Shown here piece after piece: positions 1-13,450 of a stretch of DNA of 64,000 nucleotides (position 1 is its first letter; the number at the start of each line of letters is the position of its first letter). The position numbers and the translations under genes were made by a program. The stretch lies in NCBI GenBank assembly GCA_964023205.1, contig OZ026848.1, positions 34,707,912 through 34,771,911 on the forward strand. The letters run 5' to 3'. This DNA comes from Lutraria lutraria. Lineage: Eukaryota > Mollusca > Bivalvia > Venerida > Mactridae. The notes under the pieces are model-generated. The model had not been told where the DNA came from. It made no database searches and saw only the letters and a list, made by a program, of their open reading frames with translations.

Positions 1-3000
1 GTTATGTACGGAATACTGATGTTATGTGTAGAATACTAGTGTTATGTACGGAATATTGATGTTATGTTTAGAATACTAGTGTTATGTACGGAATATTGAT
101 GTTATGTTTAGAATACTAGTGTTATGTACGGAATATTGATGTTATGTTTAGAATACTAGTGTTATGTACGGAATATTGATGTTATGTTTAGAATACTAGT
201 GTTATGTACGGAATATTGATGTTATGTTTAGAATACTAGTGTTATGTACGGTATACTGATGTTATGTTTAGAATACTAGTGTTATGTACGGAATATTGAT
301 GTTATGTTTAGAATACTAGTGTTATGTACGGAATACTGATGTTATGTGTAGAAAACTAGTGTTATGTACGGAATATTGATGTTATGTTTAGAATACTAGT
401 GTTATGTACGGAATACTGATGTTATGTGTAGAAAACTAGTGTTATGTACGGAATATTGATGTTATGTTTAGAATACTAGTGTTATGTACGGAATATTGAT
501 GTTATGTTTAGAATACTAGTGTTATGTACGGAATATTGATGTTATGTTTAGAATACTAGTGTTATGTACGGAATATTGATGTTATGTTTAGAATACTAGT
601 GTTATGTACGGAATATTGATGTTATGTTTAGAATACTAGTGTTATGTACGGTATACTGATGTTATGTTTAGAATACTAGTGTTATGTACGGAATATTGAT
701 GTTATGTTTAGAATACTAGTGTTATGTACGGTATACTGATGTTATGTTTAGAATACTAGTGTTATGTACGGAATATTGATGTTATGTTTAGAATACTAGT
801 GTTATGTACGGAATACTGATGTTATGTTTAGAATACTAGTGTTATGTACGGAATACTGATGTTATGTTTAGAATACTAGTGTTATGTACGGAATACTGAT
901 GTTATGTTTAGAATACTAGTGTTATGTACGGAATACTGATGTTATGTTTAGAATACTAGTGTTATGTACGGAATATTGATGTTATGTTTAGAATACTAGT
1001 GTTATGTACGGAATACTGATGTTATGTTTAGAATACTAGTGTTATGTACGGAATACTGATGTTATGTTTAGAATACTAGTGTTATGTACGGAATACTGAT
1101 GTTATGTTTAGAATACTAGTGTTATGTACGGAATACTGATGTTATGTTTAGAATACTAGTGTTATGTACGGTATACTGATGTTATGTTTAGAATACTAGT
1201 GTTATGTACGGAATACTGATGTTATGTTTAGAATACTAGTGTTATGTACGGAATACTGATGTTATGTTTAGAATACTAGTGTTATGTAGCGAGTACTGAT
1301 GTTATGTTTAGAATACTAGTGTTATGTAGCGAGTACTGATGTTATGTTTAGAATACTAGTGTTATGTACGGTATACTGATGTTATGTTTAGAATACTAGT
1401 GTTATGTACGGAATACTGATGTTATGTTTAGAATACTAGTGTTATGTACGGAATACTGATGTTATGTTTAGAATACTAGTGTTATGTAGCGAGTACTGAT
1501 GTTATGTTTAGAATACTAGTGTTATGTAGCGAGTACTGATGTTATGTTTAGAATACTAGTGTTATGTACGGAATACTGATGTTATGTTTAGAATACTAGT
1601 GTTATGTACGGAATACTGATGTTATGTTTAGAATACTAGTGTTATGTAGCGAGTACTGATGTTATGTTTAGAATACTAGTGTTATGTAGCGAGTACTGAT
1701 GTTATGTTTAGAATACTAGTGTTATGTACGGTATACTGATGTTATGTTTAGAATACTAGTGTTATGTACGGTATACTGATGTTATGTTTAGAATACTAGT
1801 GTTATGTACGGAATACTGATGTTATGTTTAGAATACTAGTGTTATGTACGGAATATTGATGTTATGTTTAGAATACTAGTGTTATGTACGGAATATTGAT
1901 GTTATGTTTAGAATACTAGTGTTATGTACGGAATATTGATGTTATGTTTAGAATACTAGTGTTATGTAGCGAGTATTGATGTTATGTTTAGAATACTAGT
2001 GTTATGTACGGAATATTGATGTTATGTTTAGAATACTAGTGTTATGTAGCGAGTATTGATGTTATGTTTAGAATACTAGTGTTATGTAGCGAGTATTGAT
2101 GTTATGTTTAGAATACTAGTGTTATGTAGCGAGTATTGATGTTATGTTTAGAATACTAGTGTTATGTACGGTATACTGATGTTATGTTTAGAATACTAGT
2201 GTTATGTACGGAATACTGATGTTATGTTTAGAATACTAGTGTTATGTACGGAATATTGATGTTATGTTTAGAATACTAGTGTTATGTACGGAATATTGAT
2301 GTTATGTTTAGAATACTAGTGTTATGTACGGAATATTGATGTTATGTTTAGAATACTAGTGTTATGTACGGAATATTGATGTTATGTTTAGAATACTAGT
2401 GTTATGTAGCGAGTATTGATGTTATGTTTAGAATACTAGTGTTATGTACGGAATATTGATGTTATGTTTAGAATACTAGTGTTATGTAGCGAGTATTGAT
2501 GTTATGTTTAGAATACTAGTGTTATGTAGCGAGTATTGATGTTATGTTTAGAATACTAGTGTTATGTAGCGAGTATTGATGTTATGTTTAGAATACTAGT
2601 GTTATGTAGCGAGTATTGATGTTATGTTTAGAATACTAGTGTTATGTAGCGAGTATTGATGTTATGTTTAGAATACTAGTGTTATGTAGCGAGTATTGAT
2701 GTTATGTTTAGAATACTAGTGTTATGTACGGAATATTGATGTTATGTTTAGAATACTAGTGTTATGTAGCGAGTATTGATGTTATGTTTAGAATACTAGT
2801 GTTATGTAGCGAGTATTGATGTTATGTTTAGAATACTAGTGTTATGTACGGAATATTGATGTTATGTTTAGAATACTAGTGTTATGTACGGTATACTGAT
2901 GTTATGTTTAGAATACTAGTGTTATGTACGGAATATTGATGTTATGTTTAGAATACTAGTGTTATGTACGGTATATTGATGTTATGTTTAGAATACTAGT

Positions 3001-3378
3001 GTTATGTACGGAATATTGATGTTATGTGTAGAATACTAGTGTTATGTACGGTATACTGATGTTATGTTTAGAATACTAGTGTTATGTAGCGAGTACTGAT
3101 GTTATGTTTAGAATACTAGTGTTATGTAGCGAGTACTGATGTTATGTTTAGAATACTAGTGTTATGTACGGAATATTGATGTTATGTGTAGAATACTAGT
3201 GTTATGTACGGTATACTGATGTTATGTTTAGAATACTAGTGTTATGTAGCGAGTACTGATGTTATGTGTAGAATACTAGTGTTATGTAGCGAGTACTGAT
3301 GTTATGTTTAGAATACTAGTGTTATGTAGCGAGTACTGATGTTATGTTTAGAATACTAGTGTTATGTAGCGAGTACTG
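1..3378. repeat. 40-bp dimeric satellite array (20+20 bp monomers)
   Basis: About 84 head-to-tail copies of a 40-bp unit built from two related 20-mers: A, GTTATGTACGGAATACTGAT, and B, GTTATGTTTAGAATACTAGT. B is almost invariant. A varies in a few discrete forms (ACGGAATA, ACGGTATA and AGCGAGTA cores, and ACTGAT or ATTGAT ends), and these forms cluster in runs, which suggests local duplication of blocks. The array begins at or before the window edge and ends sharply near 3378. No protein is inferred. Confidence 0.97.
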
Positions 3379-3734
3379 TTTTTATGTGAAAAAATATTGC
3401 TGTCATGCATATAATAATTACTATTGTTGTTATAAATTGAATGATGCCATGTATGTTTTACCGTTACAGTTGCCGTATTTTGAATAGTGGTGATGTGTGT
3501 AAACTATTTTGTTGGTTGTTTAGTATTTTTTGATTGTTTATAAAATACAGTGAAAATTATTTATTTCGTTCTTGACCATGAACCACTATGTTTGTAGTTT
3601 TATTTCACTTCACACTGTATGTAATGTTTTGTAATAAGTTATAATTTTTATACCAAATCATTAAACACTAAACAGTTATTGCTGAAAAACTTCCAACATT
3701 TTGTTAATCATGTTGATAACAAGAGTTAGATAAA
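3379..3734. other. unique A+T-rich spacer
   Basis: Sequence between the 40-bp satellite and the 22-bp array. I see no open frame of note, no RNA-like structure and no recognisable element. Confidence 0.6.
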
Positions 3735-4136
3735 CGAATCATTGAAATCCTAGCATTGAATGATTGAAATCCTAGCATTGAATGATTGAAATCCTAGCAT
3801 TGAATGATTGAAATCCTAGCATTGAATCATTGAAATCCTAGCATTGAATCATTGAAATCCTAGCATTGAATCATTGAAATCCTAGCATTGAATGATTGAA
3901 ATCCTAGCATTGAATCATTGAAATCCTAGCATTGAATCATTGAAATCCTAGCATTGAATGATTGAAATCCTAGCATTGAATCATTGAAATCCTAGCATTG
4001 AATCATTGAAATCCTAGCATTGAATCATTGAAATCCTAGCATTGAATCATTGAAATCCTAGCATTGAATGATTGAAATCCTAGCATTGAATCATTGAAAT
4101 CCTAGCATTGAATCATTGAAACCCTAGCATTGAATG
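3735..4136. repeat. 22-bp tandem array
   Basis: About 18 copies of a 22-bp unit containing TTGAAATCCTAGCATTGAAT, with one frequent alternation (GAATGATT or GAATCATT) and a single A-to-C change in the last copies. The edges are sharp, and the last unit runs into GATTTCCCGCTGTAG. Confidence 0.96.
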
Positions 4137-5766
4137 ATTTCCCGCTGTAGTTACACCAGGAGCGATATCTCACTCTGTGAAAGTGCTAGCAGTTTGCCCA
4201 ACGTATTTTCTCACATTGAGTATATAGGAAATCGAAGTTACAACGTTTGGTAGCTCACAGCGAAAGCTACGATCATATTATTTCTGAACTGATGGTCACC
4301 AAACTAACAGGCACTCAACGCTTACACAAAAACTACGGAAGTATCTATTTAATATTTACAGGAATTGTGATTTGGTTTTGTTCGAAGAACTAACGTTATG
4401 ATAAATTTGTTATGGCATGGATAGCGTAGTTCAATATTACAATACAATAATACAATGGAAGCAAAATAGTTCCAATAGACGGATTTTATGAATACCCCGG
4501 TGTATCGAAGTGATTTATATCAACATTGTGATGACTGTTCAAGGAATAGTGTTCTACCTTAGATCCTGTGTATATCACATTGAAGGAAATTTCGAGGAAT
4601 AGGTAACGTCATTATTAAGTTTGTTCGTGCAAATCATTTGATCAAATTTATTCCCTTGTTCACGCATTAACCTTTTACTCAAAAAGCATTAAAAGCTAAA
4701 TGATATTTTAATTGGATTTTTTAAAGTCTATTTCCTGACATTTCGGATCCGTTCGCGTGTGTACGTTCGTGCCTATTAGCATTCGTTCAGTCATAAAATG
4801 TTAATTTCGCAGAAGAAAGAATGTTTGATTTTTGTTTTATTAATCTCATTCTGGCATTCGGCATTCATTCAAGTTTAACGATGTACGTCGTGTGTATCAA
4901 AATGCCTGAAACTATCTCGTGCCGTAAAAATAAAAGTTTTACATTAAATTGGAGAAATTTATAGGTCCCGAGCCACAATTCCTGTTAGCACCACAACAAC
5001 TGTTTAATTACAGAATAAACATCCGGATTAAAAGCTGTCTAAAAGTATTTTCCACTTAAATGTCGCAAAGTTCTCATTTATTTGACTGACAACATCGAAT
5101 GTGGTATTTGCAGATGAAATATTATATCAATTGTATATTTATAGATTAAATGTTTGATTCATGGTATATTTTCAGGAGGATATTTTACCATTAACACGTG
5201 CAGAGTGATACTGGTGAGTTCATCTTATTATTATTTATTATTATTAGCTAGGATCATGATTAATTACACTATTGATATATAACAAAATTACATGAAATCA
5301 TTATTTGGATGCTTAAGAGTTCGGAAGATTTAACTACCGGACCAGTCGTCCTGACTGTGCCCTAGTATCAGTACGAATTGAAAGACTATTTATAAGCGAC
5401 ATATACAGTACATATACAGGCCTTTTACGGACCGGATCAAAAGTCCGGTTTTATGAGGTTTTATGCGAATACTGGTTCTCATAGGCTTTATGATAAATTC
5501 CGTGAATAATGTGACTTGAAAAATGTCGTATTTTCAAATACATTGTTCTAATTCCGGTTTTCAGGGAGTCAGATTTTTTATGTTTTACTGTAAAACAGAA
5601 AGTCATAATGTGTATGATATATAAAGTCATATATTGATTGATACAACGAAACAATCTTTATAGACGAGAAGTGTACCGAATAGCAAATAGTGTGATTAGA
5701 AAATATTGGTAAGAGTAAACATACGGTTCTCATTATAATCTCACTGACCAGAATTGATTTCCGGGA
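4137..5766. other. mostly unique A+T-rich DNA
   Basis: No gene is recognised. There is a short TTA-rich microsatellite near 5225-5248 and a possible 38-bp exon at 5176-5213, listed separately. The GGACCAGTCGTCCT word near 5340 is similar to one near 17422, so a decayed dispersed element may be present. Confidence 0.5.
5176..5213 (+). other. possible 38-bp internal exon (weak)
   Basis: A short segment is preceded by an acceptor-like TATATTTTCAG and followed by a strong donor-like GTGAGT at 5214. Only one frame stays open (from 5178, 12 codons, ending on a codon boundary). This is splice-signal reading by eye; such pairs are common by chance in A+T-rich DNA. Confidence 0.12.
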
Positions 5767-6025
5767 CAGTCGAACCTCCGCATTCCGGAACCTTTCTGAT
5801 CCGGAATATACTCTAAACAGAACACTTCAGTTGGTCCCGATTTTTAGTGTCTATTCAATGCTATAACTTCGTAATCCGGAACTTTTCCTATCTGGAGTAC
5901 TATTTAAACCGAACTCTTTAGCTGGTCTCGATTTTTAGCTATAAAAACTTCGTAATCCGGAATGTTTCTTGTCCGAATACCTCATCTATCCGAATCTTCT
6001 TGTCAGTCCCAACTAATTCGACTAG
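5767..6025. mobile_element. MITE-like element with CAGTCGAACC ends (pogo/mariner type)
   Basis: The left end reads CAGTCGAACCTCCG and the right end AATTCGACTAG, an imperfect terminal inverted repeat. The interior consists of about three diverged copies of a block of roughly 100 bp with words such as AATCCGGAAC, TGGTC(C/T)CGATTTTTAG and CCGAA. CAGT-starting termini are typical of Tc1/mariner-pogo non-autonomous elements. No transposase is present, and the TA target duplication is not clear. Confidence 0.5.
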
Positions 6026-6479
6026 AAAGTTTTTATTGTATGTTGGACGTGGTACCTCATAGACTTTTTGACCTTTTTTCCTTACGTTCCGTTAGTGTTC
6101 AATTACACCTTCATAAGTATACTATGGTTAAATGATGTCTTTAATTCTCGTGTTCAATATTATATAGACATTGTCATTTATAGTTTTAAAGTAAATACAA
6201 TCATAATAATATAATGCGTTGAACTCTCAAGAGGACACCAATATTAAATTTTCATTTCTATTAAATAAATGTAAATACTTAATACATAGTAATGTCTTAT
6301 TTTCCTTTTTTTCGGTCAATAAAATTAAATTTTACTAACATAGTTACATTGAATAAGAGGGCAATTTATAAATCTAAATCAATGGTGTCTGTTTGTCAAG
6401 CAATACTCAAAATAAGAAATACACGCCTACAGTACATGTTTGTTTATAAAATGTAAACAATGCAGCATTTTGTGTTTTG
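6026..6479. other. A+T-rich spacer
   Basis: No open frame, repeat or RNA gene could be supported here. Confidence 0.6.
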
Positions 6480-6718
6480 GGCCATCCTTAAAATGCAGTT
6501 TGTTTGCTGCAACGTTACCTAATCAACAAAAAGGCTCATACGGAACTTTTTGCTCTCTCGGTTATTTTTTTTTAGATAAAACATAGCATTCTGACATATA
6601 TGTTGGGTTCAATATAAAAATTTAATTGTAAAAAAGATATTTCCTACTTATACCTACCTACACACTGAAAAATATCTGGGTACAGTTACCGAAAATAAAT
6701 ATTTTTTAAACGATGGCC
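6480..6718. mobile_element. PIF/Harbinger-like MITE, copy 1
   Basis: This is a diverged copy of the element at 61124-61391. It has GGCCATCC at the left and GATGGCC at the right. The internal words (TTTGTTTGC, GTTGGGTTCAATATAAAA, CCTACCTAC, then GTTACCG) come in the same order. The right flank is TTA but the left flank reads TTG, so the target duplication has decayed or mutated. The CTAC tract is only a few units long here. Confidence 0.6.
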
Positions 6719-8117
6719 TTATATACAAATGTCGTTGAACCAGTTCGTAATAATATTTTAGCAACTTTCAGCTTATAACATGATAAATCAATATTTCTAT
6801 TCAGTCTTACAAAACTAGTATAGGATAATAATTAGCGAGTCGATCGAAATTCACAAACAGTTAAAACACAGGTCAATATACTCGTAATGCAATACAGCTT
6901 CTCTGTGTAAATCTAGGTTTGTTCTTACGATAGAAACACCATTATCAGCTCTTTTTTAAGGTTTTGGGAAGGGTGGCGGGGCCTTTTTCGAGGGGAAGTT
7001 TGCGTCAAAAATAGGCAAATTGGGGAAAAATACTATATAAACAAGCATACATGTACAAGGAGATTTTGTTTGGGGAATTTCTGATCAAATTTGGTGAAAA
7101 ATACATACTATTCAGCTTGGGGAATGGGGCCAAAAACCGGCCCCAAATTTGCTATAAAAAAGGGCTGCTTATGCTTTCAGTACATTATATGATAGATGGA
7201 CTGTACACCACTATTCTATTTCTTTTATTCTCGGAATCGCTGATCAAAACTGCGACCCGCACATATTTCAAAATTAGGTTTCAATTAGGTTTGAAGTTTC
7301 CCTTTTCAATCATGCGCTGAACAATATAACATTAAAAATGACAACTTTTATAACAACTAGCGTAAAATGACGATAAAATTCAATAATTTTGGCGCATGTT
7401 TTTCGAAGTTGATAATATTCTTTTTGGCATTTCAAGTTATACTTAAGTATCCTTTTAGACCGAACGTATAAACATGAAGGTACTCATCCATTACGTGTAA
7501 TCGTTTTTTTTCTATAGAATGCTTGTACTGCTTTCATGCCCCTATGTTCACAATACAGAATATTGGATCATTGTAGAATGACTTTTTTCTCTTTAACAAA
7601 GTACATTGTTAGTAAAACGAAGTTTTCATATTGATACAAATTAGATCTAAGTGAGCAATTGTTATCATCAAACTTTTCTTGTAACCCAATGCTCTTAAAA
7701 TGTGCGAAAATCATATTTATAAATGCTTAATAATTTAAGAAGCTGGTTCGAGAGCTTCATTCCTTGGAAATCGCCGAGATTTCAGTCAACATTCAGCCTT
7801 CTTATGTGTTAAACACCAATATTTCCTATTAATATTGTTATCAAGTACTTTTTGGCAAACGCAGTCGAACTATAGTTGAAGGCACAAAAACCTTCTTTTG
7901 CTTTTTAAAAAAATCTCAATAAATGAATACAAGGTGAAAGTGTGGTTATGACATGAATTAATTACCTTTTTTGAGTTAAAGCACTGAATACTTTCAGAGG
8001 GTTCTATCGGTGAAATTAGTGCCGCCTTGTCTACAGCTTTACTAAAGATTTTGCCAGTGTTCTGATCCCGTTTTAGAAAAAGCATTCATGGACGTTTATA
8101 ACGAACTAAAACAATTT
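6719..8117. other. unique A+T-rich DNA, no gene recognised
   Basis: A G-rich stretch near 6965-7150 contains GGGGCCAAAAACCGGCCCC (a small inverted repeat at 7127-7145) and an 89-codon open frame at 7051-7320. That frame has no recognisable domain and sits in repeated GGGGAA-type sequence, so I do not call it a gene. Nothing else stands out. Confidence 0.45.
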
Positions 8118-8648
8118 TTGTGTTTATTTATTTATTTCGGTCAAGATACACATAAACATGGATATGATACATGGTAGCAAATATAAAGAGAGACGAACTC
8201 TTTTTCCCATTGTGATCCTTTGTGTTGATGGCATGACATAGCGAGGCATTTTAATAAAAGACAATAATTATTCTAAACGATAACAATAAATGCTAAGAAA
8301 ATAATATAATTATGTATGATTACTGTAAGAACTTTGAAATGAAATTAAGTTAAAATAAATATCTATACCGAGACAAAAAAGATACTCATTGTAAATAATA
8401 AACTGACAATTAAAGCAATATAATAATGTAAGAATTAAGATATTTTCTGACAGCAGATTAGAAAGTAGCAGCCTTGTGGTATGAGCTATGTCATAAGGTA
8501 ACTTCCAGAGAGAACCACATGAGAAGCAGAAAGACCTTGACCCGAAACCTTTAACCTTAGGAATTGAATAAGCATCTTTGACCCTAACCCTAACCCTTGT
8601 CTTATATAAATGTACAGAATCCTGAGAGACAAAATGTCCCACATACAT
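8118..8648 (-). pseudogene. 3' end of a LINE (CR1/L2/Jockey-group), decayed
   Basis: Read on the minus strand, an open stretch at 8648-8310 contains GSRSFCFSCGSLWKLPYDI. This fits the conserved C-terminal tail of ORF2 in CR1/L2/Jockey-group non-LTR retrotransposons (Pro-rich lead, then G-x-RSF-x-(7-8)-W-x-x-LP-x-x-(I/L)). It is the part after the reverse-transcriptase and connection regions. The minus strand continues with A+T-rich sequence to a terminal run of AAAT units around 8118-8132, which fits a LINE 3' end. Only about 0.5 kb remains: the endonuclease and reverse transcriptase are absent, as expected of a 5'-truncated copy. The family call comes from the motif alone, so the exact clade is open. 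Confidence 0.62.
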
Positions 8649-10965
8649 TCTGGGGATAAGCCAAATTTAACCTTAAATACATAACAAAGAATTAACTCGA
8701 ATCAGATATTTGACATTATTTAATATTTGAATCAATGCTACATACCACTGGCATTCCAAAAACAGCAAGTGATAAACTAGTCTTACAGCGATATAATTAT
8801 GACAGTACATATTTACCATTACCAATTACCATCCTCTGGTCAGTGAGGACACAGATGGTATATATTTATGTCGCATTAAACTCGATAAAACCCGCTATCA
8901 GACTTCATAAAGGTGTAGAATTATTGTATGTTATGTAATTATTGTTATATTAATGGGTGTATGTACTGTTTATATGTATCACAGATATTGTTTTTATCAG
9001 TATGAGCCATAGTGATATGTCTGTAAGTGGCGTCCGTTGTGATTTTTTATGTTAGTAACAAAGCATATGACATACACACGTTTGTATGAATAATTGGAAG
9101 CTGCCATCAAACTGAATCAAACAACTACACGAGGGTGTTAAAAATATCCTGAGATTTTTCTTAAACAAAAACGGTCTTTAAAAAAAGTCGCGAGGTTTAC
9201 ACTGTTGAAATTTTTATTAAATTCCTAAATTGCCGTTATATAGTACCATGTGAACAGCATTTATAAGCTAGCAGTCCAATTAAGTGATATTAGGTATTTG
9301 GTGAGCTAAATAAATTACGCATGTATTTGTATAGTCATATCTACTTTACATTAATTCAAATAAATGTAAAATAGATGTCAAGAACCGTTTATAACTTTAT
9401 TTTGACCGCGTAAGAATACATTTTCGTACATGCTTTACTTCACAATTTTTACAACCACAATACGTACACATTAAATAATTGCAGACTTGCTATACAGTTG
9501 GCGTGGCTTTAATTTATCTACACTTGTAGATTTCACAAAATGGAAGAGTTTCCTCTGAATGAGAAATTTCTTCTGAATAATTAATACGTTATGCAAAGAA
9601 AAATAAGTCAAAAGTGAGCTTAGGCACCTTCGCGAACAATGTCTGTATGGGGAGTACCCTACGCAGATAATTTTCCGTGGGTAGGTAGAGGGTAAAACAT
9701 ATATTTTATACAATTTATTTTTACATTGAACCGAAAATACCTGTCACAATGCTGTCTATACATTGAACCGAAAATATCTGTCACAATGCTGTCTATACAT
9801 TGAAAAAAGGTTACCCCCCAATACTAAAAAGGACCGTTATTGGTGATTACGTAACGTATCCTAAACTTAACATTTTTTCTTGACGAATTATACTTACGAG
9901 TATTTGTTTATTATAGCTGTTTGCGAGTACTTACTGTAGTGTATATTACTAGTTTGGCTAATCCTGGCCATTTGATTGGCTAATGGTGATGACTGAATCT
10001 ATCAATAGTTGACAGGTAAGTAAATCATGAAGGCATTGCCTAGATAAGTTGTTGTGTGGCTATTTAAAGTTCAATGTGCTCAGATTTATGGTGAATTCGT
10101 TAATATTTAGGTTTGATTCTATTTGATTGATGTAGGGTATGATATAACCGGCATGTGCTTGTGAACTTTATACATGAATTTATTCATTTGTCAAATACTC
10201 ACGATTGTCATTATAATGTGTATTACTCATATCATGTAAATATTTTATACCCTTGGATTGAATAAAATATACAGACAATATCCTTTATGAAAAAAGCAAC
10301 TTCATACAAAAAACATAAACCAATATACTTCTTGAAATTCGTCTACCTATAACATTTTGTTATAGTTTTTCTTGTTAAGAATGGCCTGATAAACCATTTT
10401 ACCTTATCAAGATGCAGATCAATAAGATTCATTGTATTGTTTATGATTGATCATCATCACAGACAATTCCAAGTTTTTATTGAAAATCAAACTGATTTAA
10501 TACTTGTAAGAGAACAAAATTCATAAGCAATAAACAAAGCCCTAATGTACACATTAACAGGATATAAGACAGACCTCAAAAATTTATTAAAAACAACTTT
10601 ATTACATTGAACTCTAGTTGTAACGAATTTTCCATTTGGAATAAAGGCAAACATTACCAAAGTTTTTATTAACTAAGAATCAATGGTTGATCGTATATAA
10701 TTTTATCAATCTGTCCAATCTTACATAACTACGTCGTTGAAAGCATTAGTATGAATTATTTCTCCATGTATGGATTGGTAAAAAATTCTCAAGTTTGCTC
10801 GTGATCATATAAAAAACATGAAACTGATTTAGTTGCGGTTATATGATAGTTATATTGTTAACTATTTATACACACGGTACATAAAACATTCTCAGCGAAT
10901 GAAATACAAAAACAGAAATGTAGGCATATTTGTATACGTATGGGGATACTTATTATATCACTACA
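8649..10965. other. unique A+T-rich DNA with one 40-bp duplication
   Basis: No gene is supported. At about 9724-9805 a 40-bp unit with CATTGAACCGAAAATA and GTCACAATGCTGTCTATA occurs twice, followed by the start of a third copy. Short open frames in this stretch show no domain. Confidence 0.5.
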
Positions 10966-11285
10966 CTCAATGTTTCACCACACTTATCATTTCACCACAT
11001 TTATTATTTCACCACACTTATCATTTCACCACACTTATCATTTCACCACATTTATTATTTCACCACACTTATCATTTCACCACACTTATCATTTCACCAC
11101 ATTTATTATTTCACCACGCTTATCATTTCACCACACTTATCATTTCACCACATTTATTATTTCACCACGCTTATCATTTCACAACATTTATTATTTCACC
11201 ACACTTATCATTTCACCACATTAATCATTTCACCACATTTATTATTTCCCACACTTATAAATTCACTAGATTTATTCTTTCATTA
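10966..11285. repeat. 17-bp satellite, family 1 (TTTCACCACACTTATCA)
   Basis: About 18 copies of a 17-bp unit, TTTCACCACACTTATCA or TTTCACCACATTTATTA. These alternate in a roughly 51-bp (3-unit) pattern. Three overlapping open frames on the plus strand encode His/Phe/Tyr/Thr-rich peptides only because 17 bp cycles through all three frames without stops. It grades directly into family 2, which has the same period. Confidence 0.95.
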
Positions 11286-13450
11286 GACTCAATGCTTCAC
11301 GTGACACAATGTATCAATAGACTTATTATTTCACTAGACTCAATGTATCACTATTTTTTATTTCACTAGACTCAATGTATCACTAGTTTTTATTTCACTA
11401 GACTCAATGTATCACTAAACTCAATATATCACTAGACACAATGTATCACTAGACTCAATGTATCACTAGACTCAATATATCACTAGACTCAATTTATCAC
11501 TAGACTTAATGTGTAACTAAACTCAGTGTATCACTAGACTCAATATATCACTAGACTCAATGTATCACTAAACTCAATATATCACTAGACACAATGTATC
11601 ACTAGACTCAATGTATCACTAGACTCAATATATCACTAGACTCAATATATCACTAGACTTAATGTGTAACTAAACTCAGTGTATCACTAGACTCAATATA
11701 TCACTAGACACAATGTATCACTAGACTCAATGTATCACTAGACTCAATATATCACTAGACACAATGTATCACTAGACACAATGTATCACTAGACACAATG
11801 TATCACTAGACTCAATATATCACTAGACTCAATATATCACTAGACTCAATGTATCACTAAACTCAATATATCACTAGACACAATGTATCACTAGACTCAA
11901 TGTATCACTAGACTCAATATATCACTAGACTCAATATATCACTAGACTTAATGTGTAACTAAACTCAGTGTATCACTAGACACAATGTATCACTAGACAC
12001 AATGTATCACTAGACTCAATATATCACTAGACTCAATATATCACTAGACTTAATGTGTAACTAAACTCAGTGTATCACTAGACTCAATATATCACTAGAC
12101 TCAATGTATCACTAGACTTAATGTGTAACTAAACTCAGTGTATCACTAGACACAATGTATCACTAAACTCAGTGTATCACTAGACTCAATATATCACTAG
12201 ACTCAATGTATCACTAAACTCAATATATCACTAGACACAATGTATCACCAGACTCAATGTATCACTAGACTCAATATATCACTAGACTCAATATATCACT
12301 AGACTTAATGTGTAACTAAACTCAGTGTATCACTAGACACAATGTATCACTAGACACAATGTATCACTAGACTCAATATATCACTAGACTCAATATATCA
12401 CTAGACTTAATGTGTAACTAAACTCAGTGTATCACTAGACTCAATATATCACTAGACTCAATGTATCACTAGACTTAATGTGTAACTAAACTCAGTGTAT
12501 CACTAGACACAATGTATCACTAGACTCAATGTATCACTAGACTCAATGTATCACTAGACTCAATATATCACTAAACTCAATATATCACTAGACACAATGT
12601 ATCACTAGACTCAATGTATCACTAGACTCAATGTATCACTAGACTCAATATATCACTAGACTCAGTGTATCACCGGACTCAATGTGTAACTAAACTCAGT
12701 GTTTCACTAAACTCAATATATCACTAGACTTAATGTATCACTAGACTCAATGTATCACTTAACTCAATAAATCACTAGACTTAATGTATCACTAGACTCA
12801 ATGTATCAATAGACTTAATGTATCACTAGACTCAATGTATCAATAGACTTAATGTATCACTAGACTCAATGTATCAATAGACTTAATGTATCACTAGACT
12901 CAATGTATCAATAGACTTAATGTATCACTAGACTCAATGTATCAATAGACTTAATGTATCACTAGACTCAATGTATCAATAGACTTAATGTATCACTAGA
13001 CTCAATATATCACTAGACTTAATGTATCACTAGACTCAATGTATCACTAGACTTAATGTATCACTAGACTTAATGTGTAACTAAACTCAGTGTATCACTA
13101 GACTCAATATATCAATATATCACTAGACTCAATATATCAATATATCACTAGACTCAATATATCAATATATCACTAGACTCAATATCTATATCAATATATC
13201 ACTAGACTCAATATATCACTAGACTCAATGTATCACTAGACTCAATGCATCACTAGACTCAATGTATCACTAGACTCAATGTATCACAAGACTTAATGTG
13301 TAACTAAACTCAATGTATCAATAGACTCAAGGTATCAATAGACTTGATATCACTAGACTCAATATTTCTCTAGATTAAATGGTTCACTAGACGCAATATT
13401 TCACTAGACTTATTATTTCACTAGATTCAATGTTTCACTAGACTTGTTCA
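11286..13450. repeat. 17-bp satellite, family 2 (TCACTAGACTCAATGTA) with higher-order blocks
   Basis: About 127 copies of the 17-bp unit TCACTAGACTCAATGTA, with variants ATATA for ATGTA, ACACAATG and ACTTAATGTGTAACTAAAC. The marker word CTAAACTCAATATATC recurs at 11415, 11568, 11857 and 12214. The steps between these are 153, 289 and 357 bp, all multiples of 17, so blocks of units have been duplicated. At 12790-13010 a 34-bp alternation (ATCAATAGACTTA and ATCACTAGACTCA) dominates. Near 13105-13200 some units carry an extra ATCAATAT. Confidence 0.95.

Noticed and set aside
3735..4136. CRISPR-like appearance of regular short repeats
   Set aside because: The units are contiguous with no unique spacers, and the host looks metazoan. 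The same applies to all other arrays here.
8577..8600. Telomere-like CCCTAA repeats (and a short one near 30327)
   Set aside because: Only two to three units. The first lies inside the LINE coding remnant, where it encodes part of an Arg-Val run.
10833..11369. 178-codon frame with a unique N-terminus leading into the 17-bp satellite
   Set aside because: Only about 45 codons precede the array and they show no domain. The rest is satellite.
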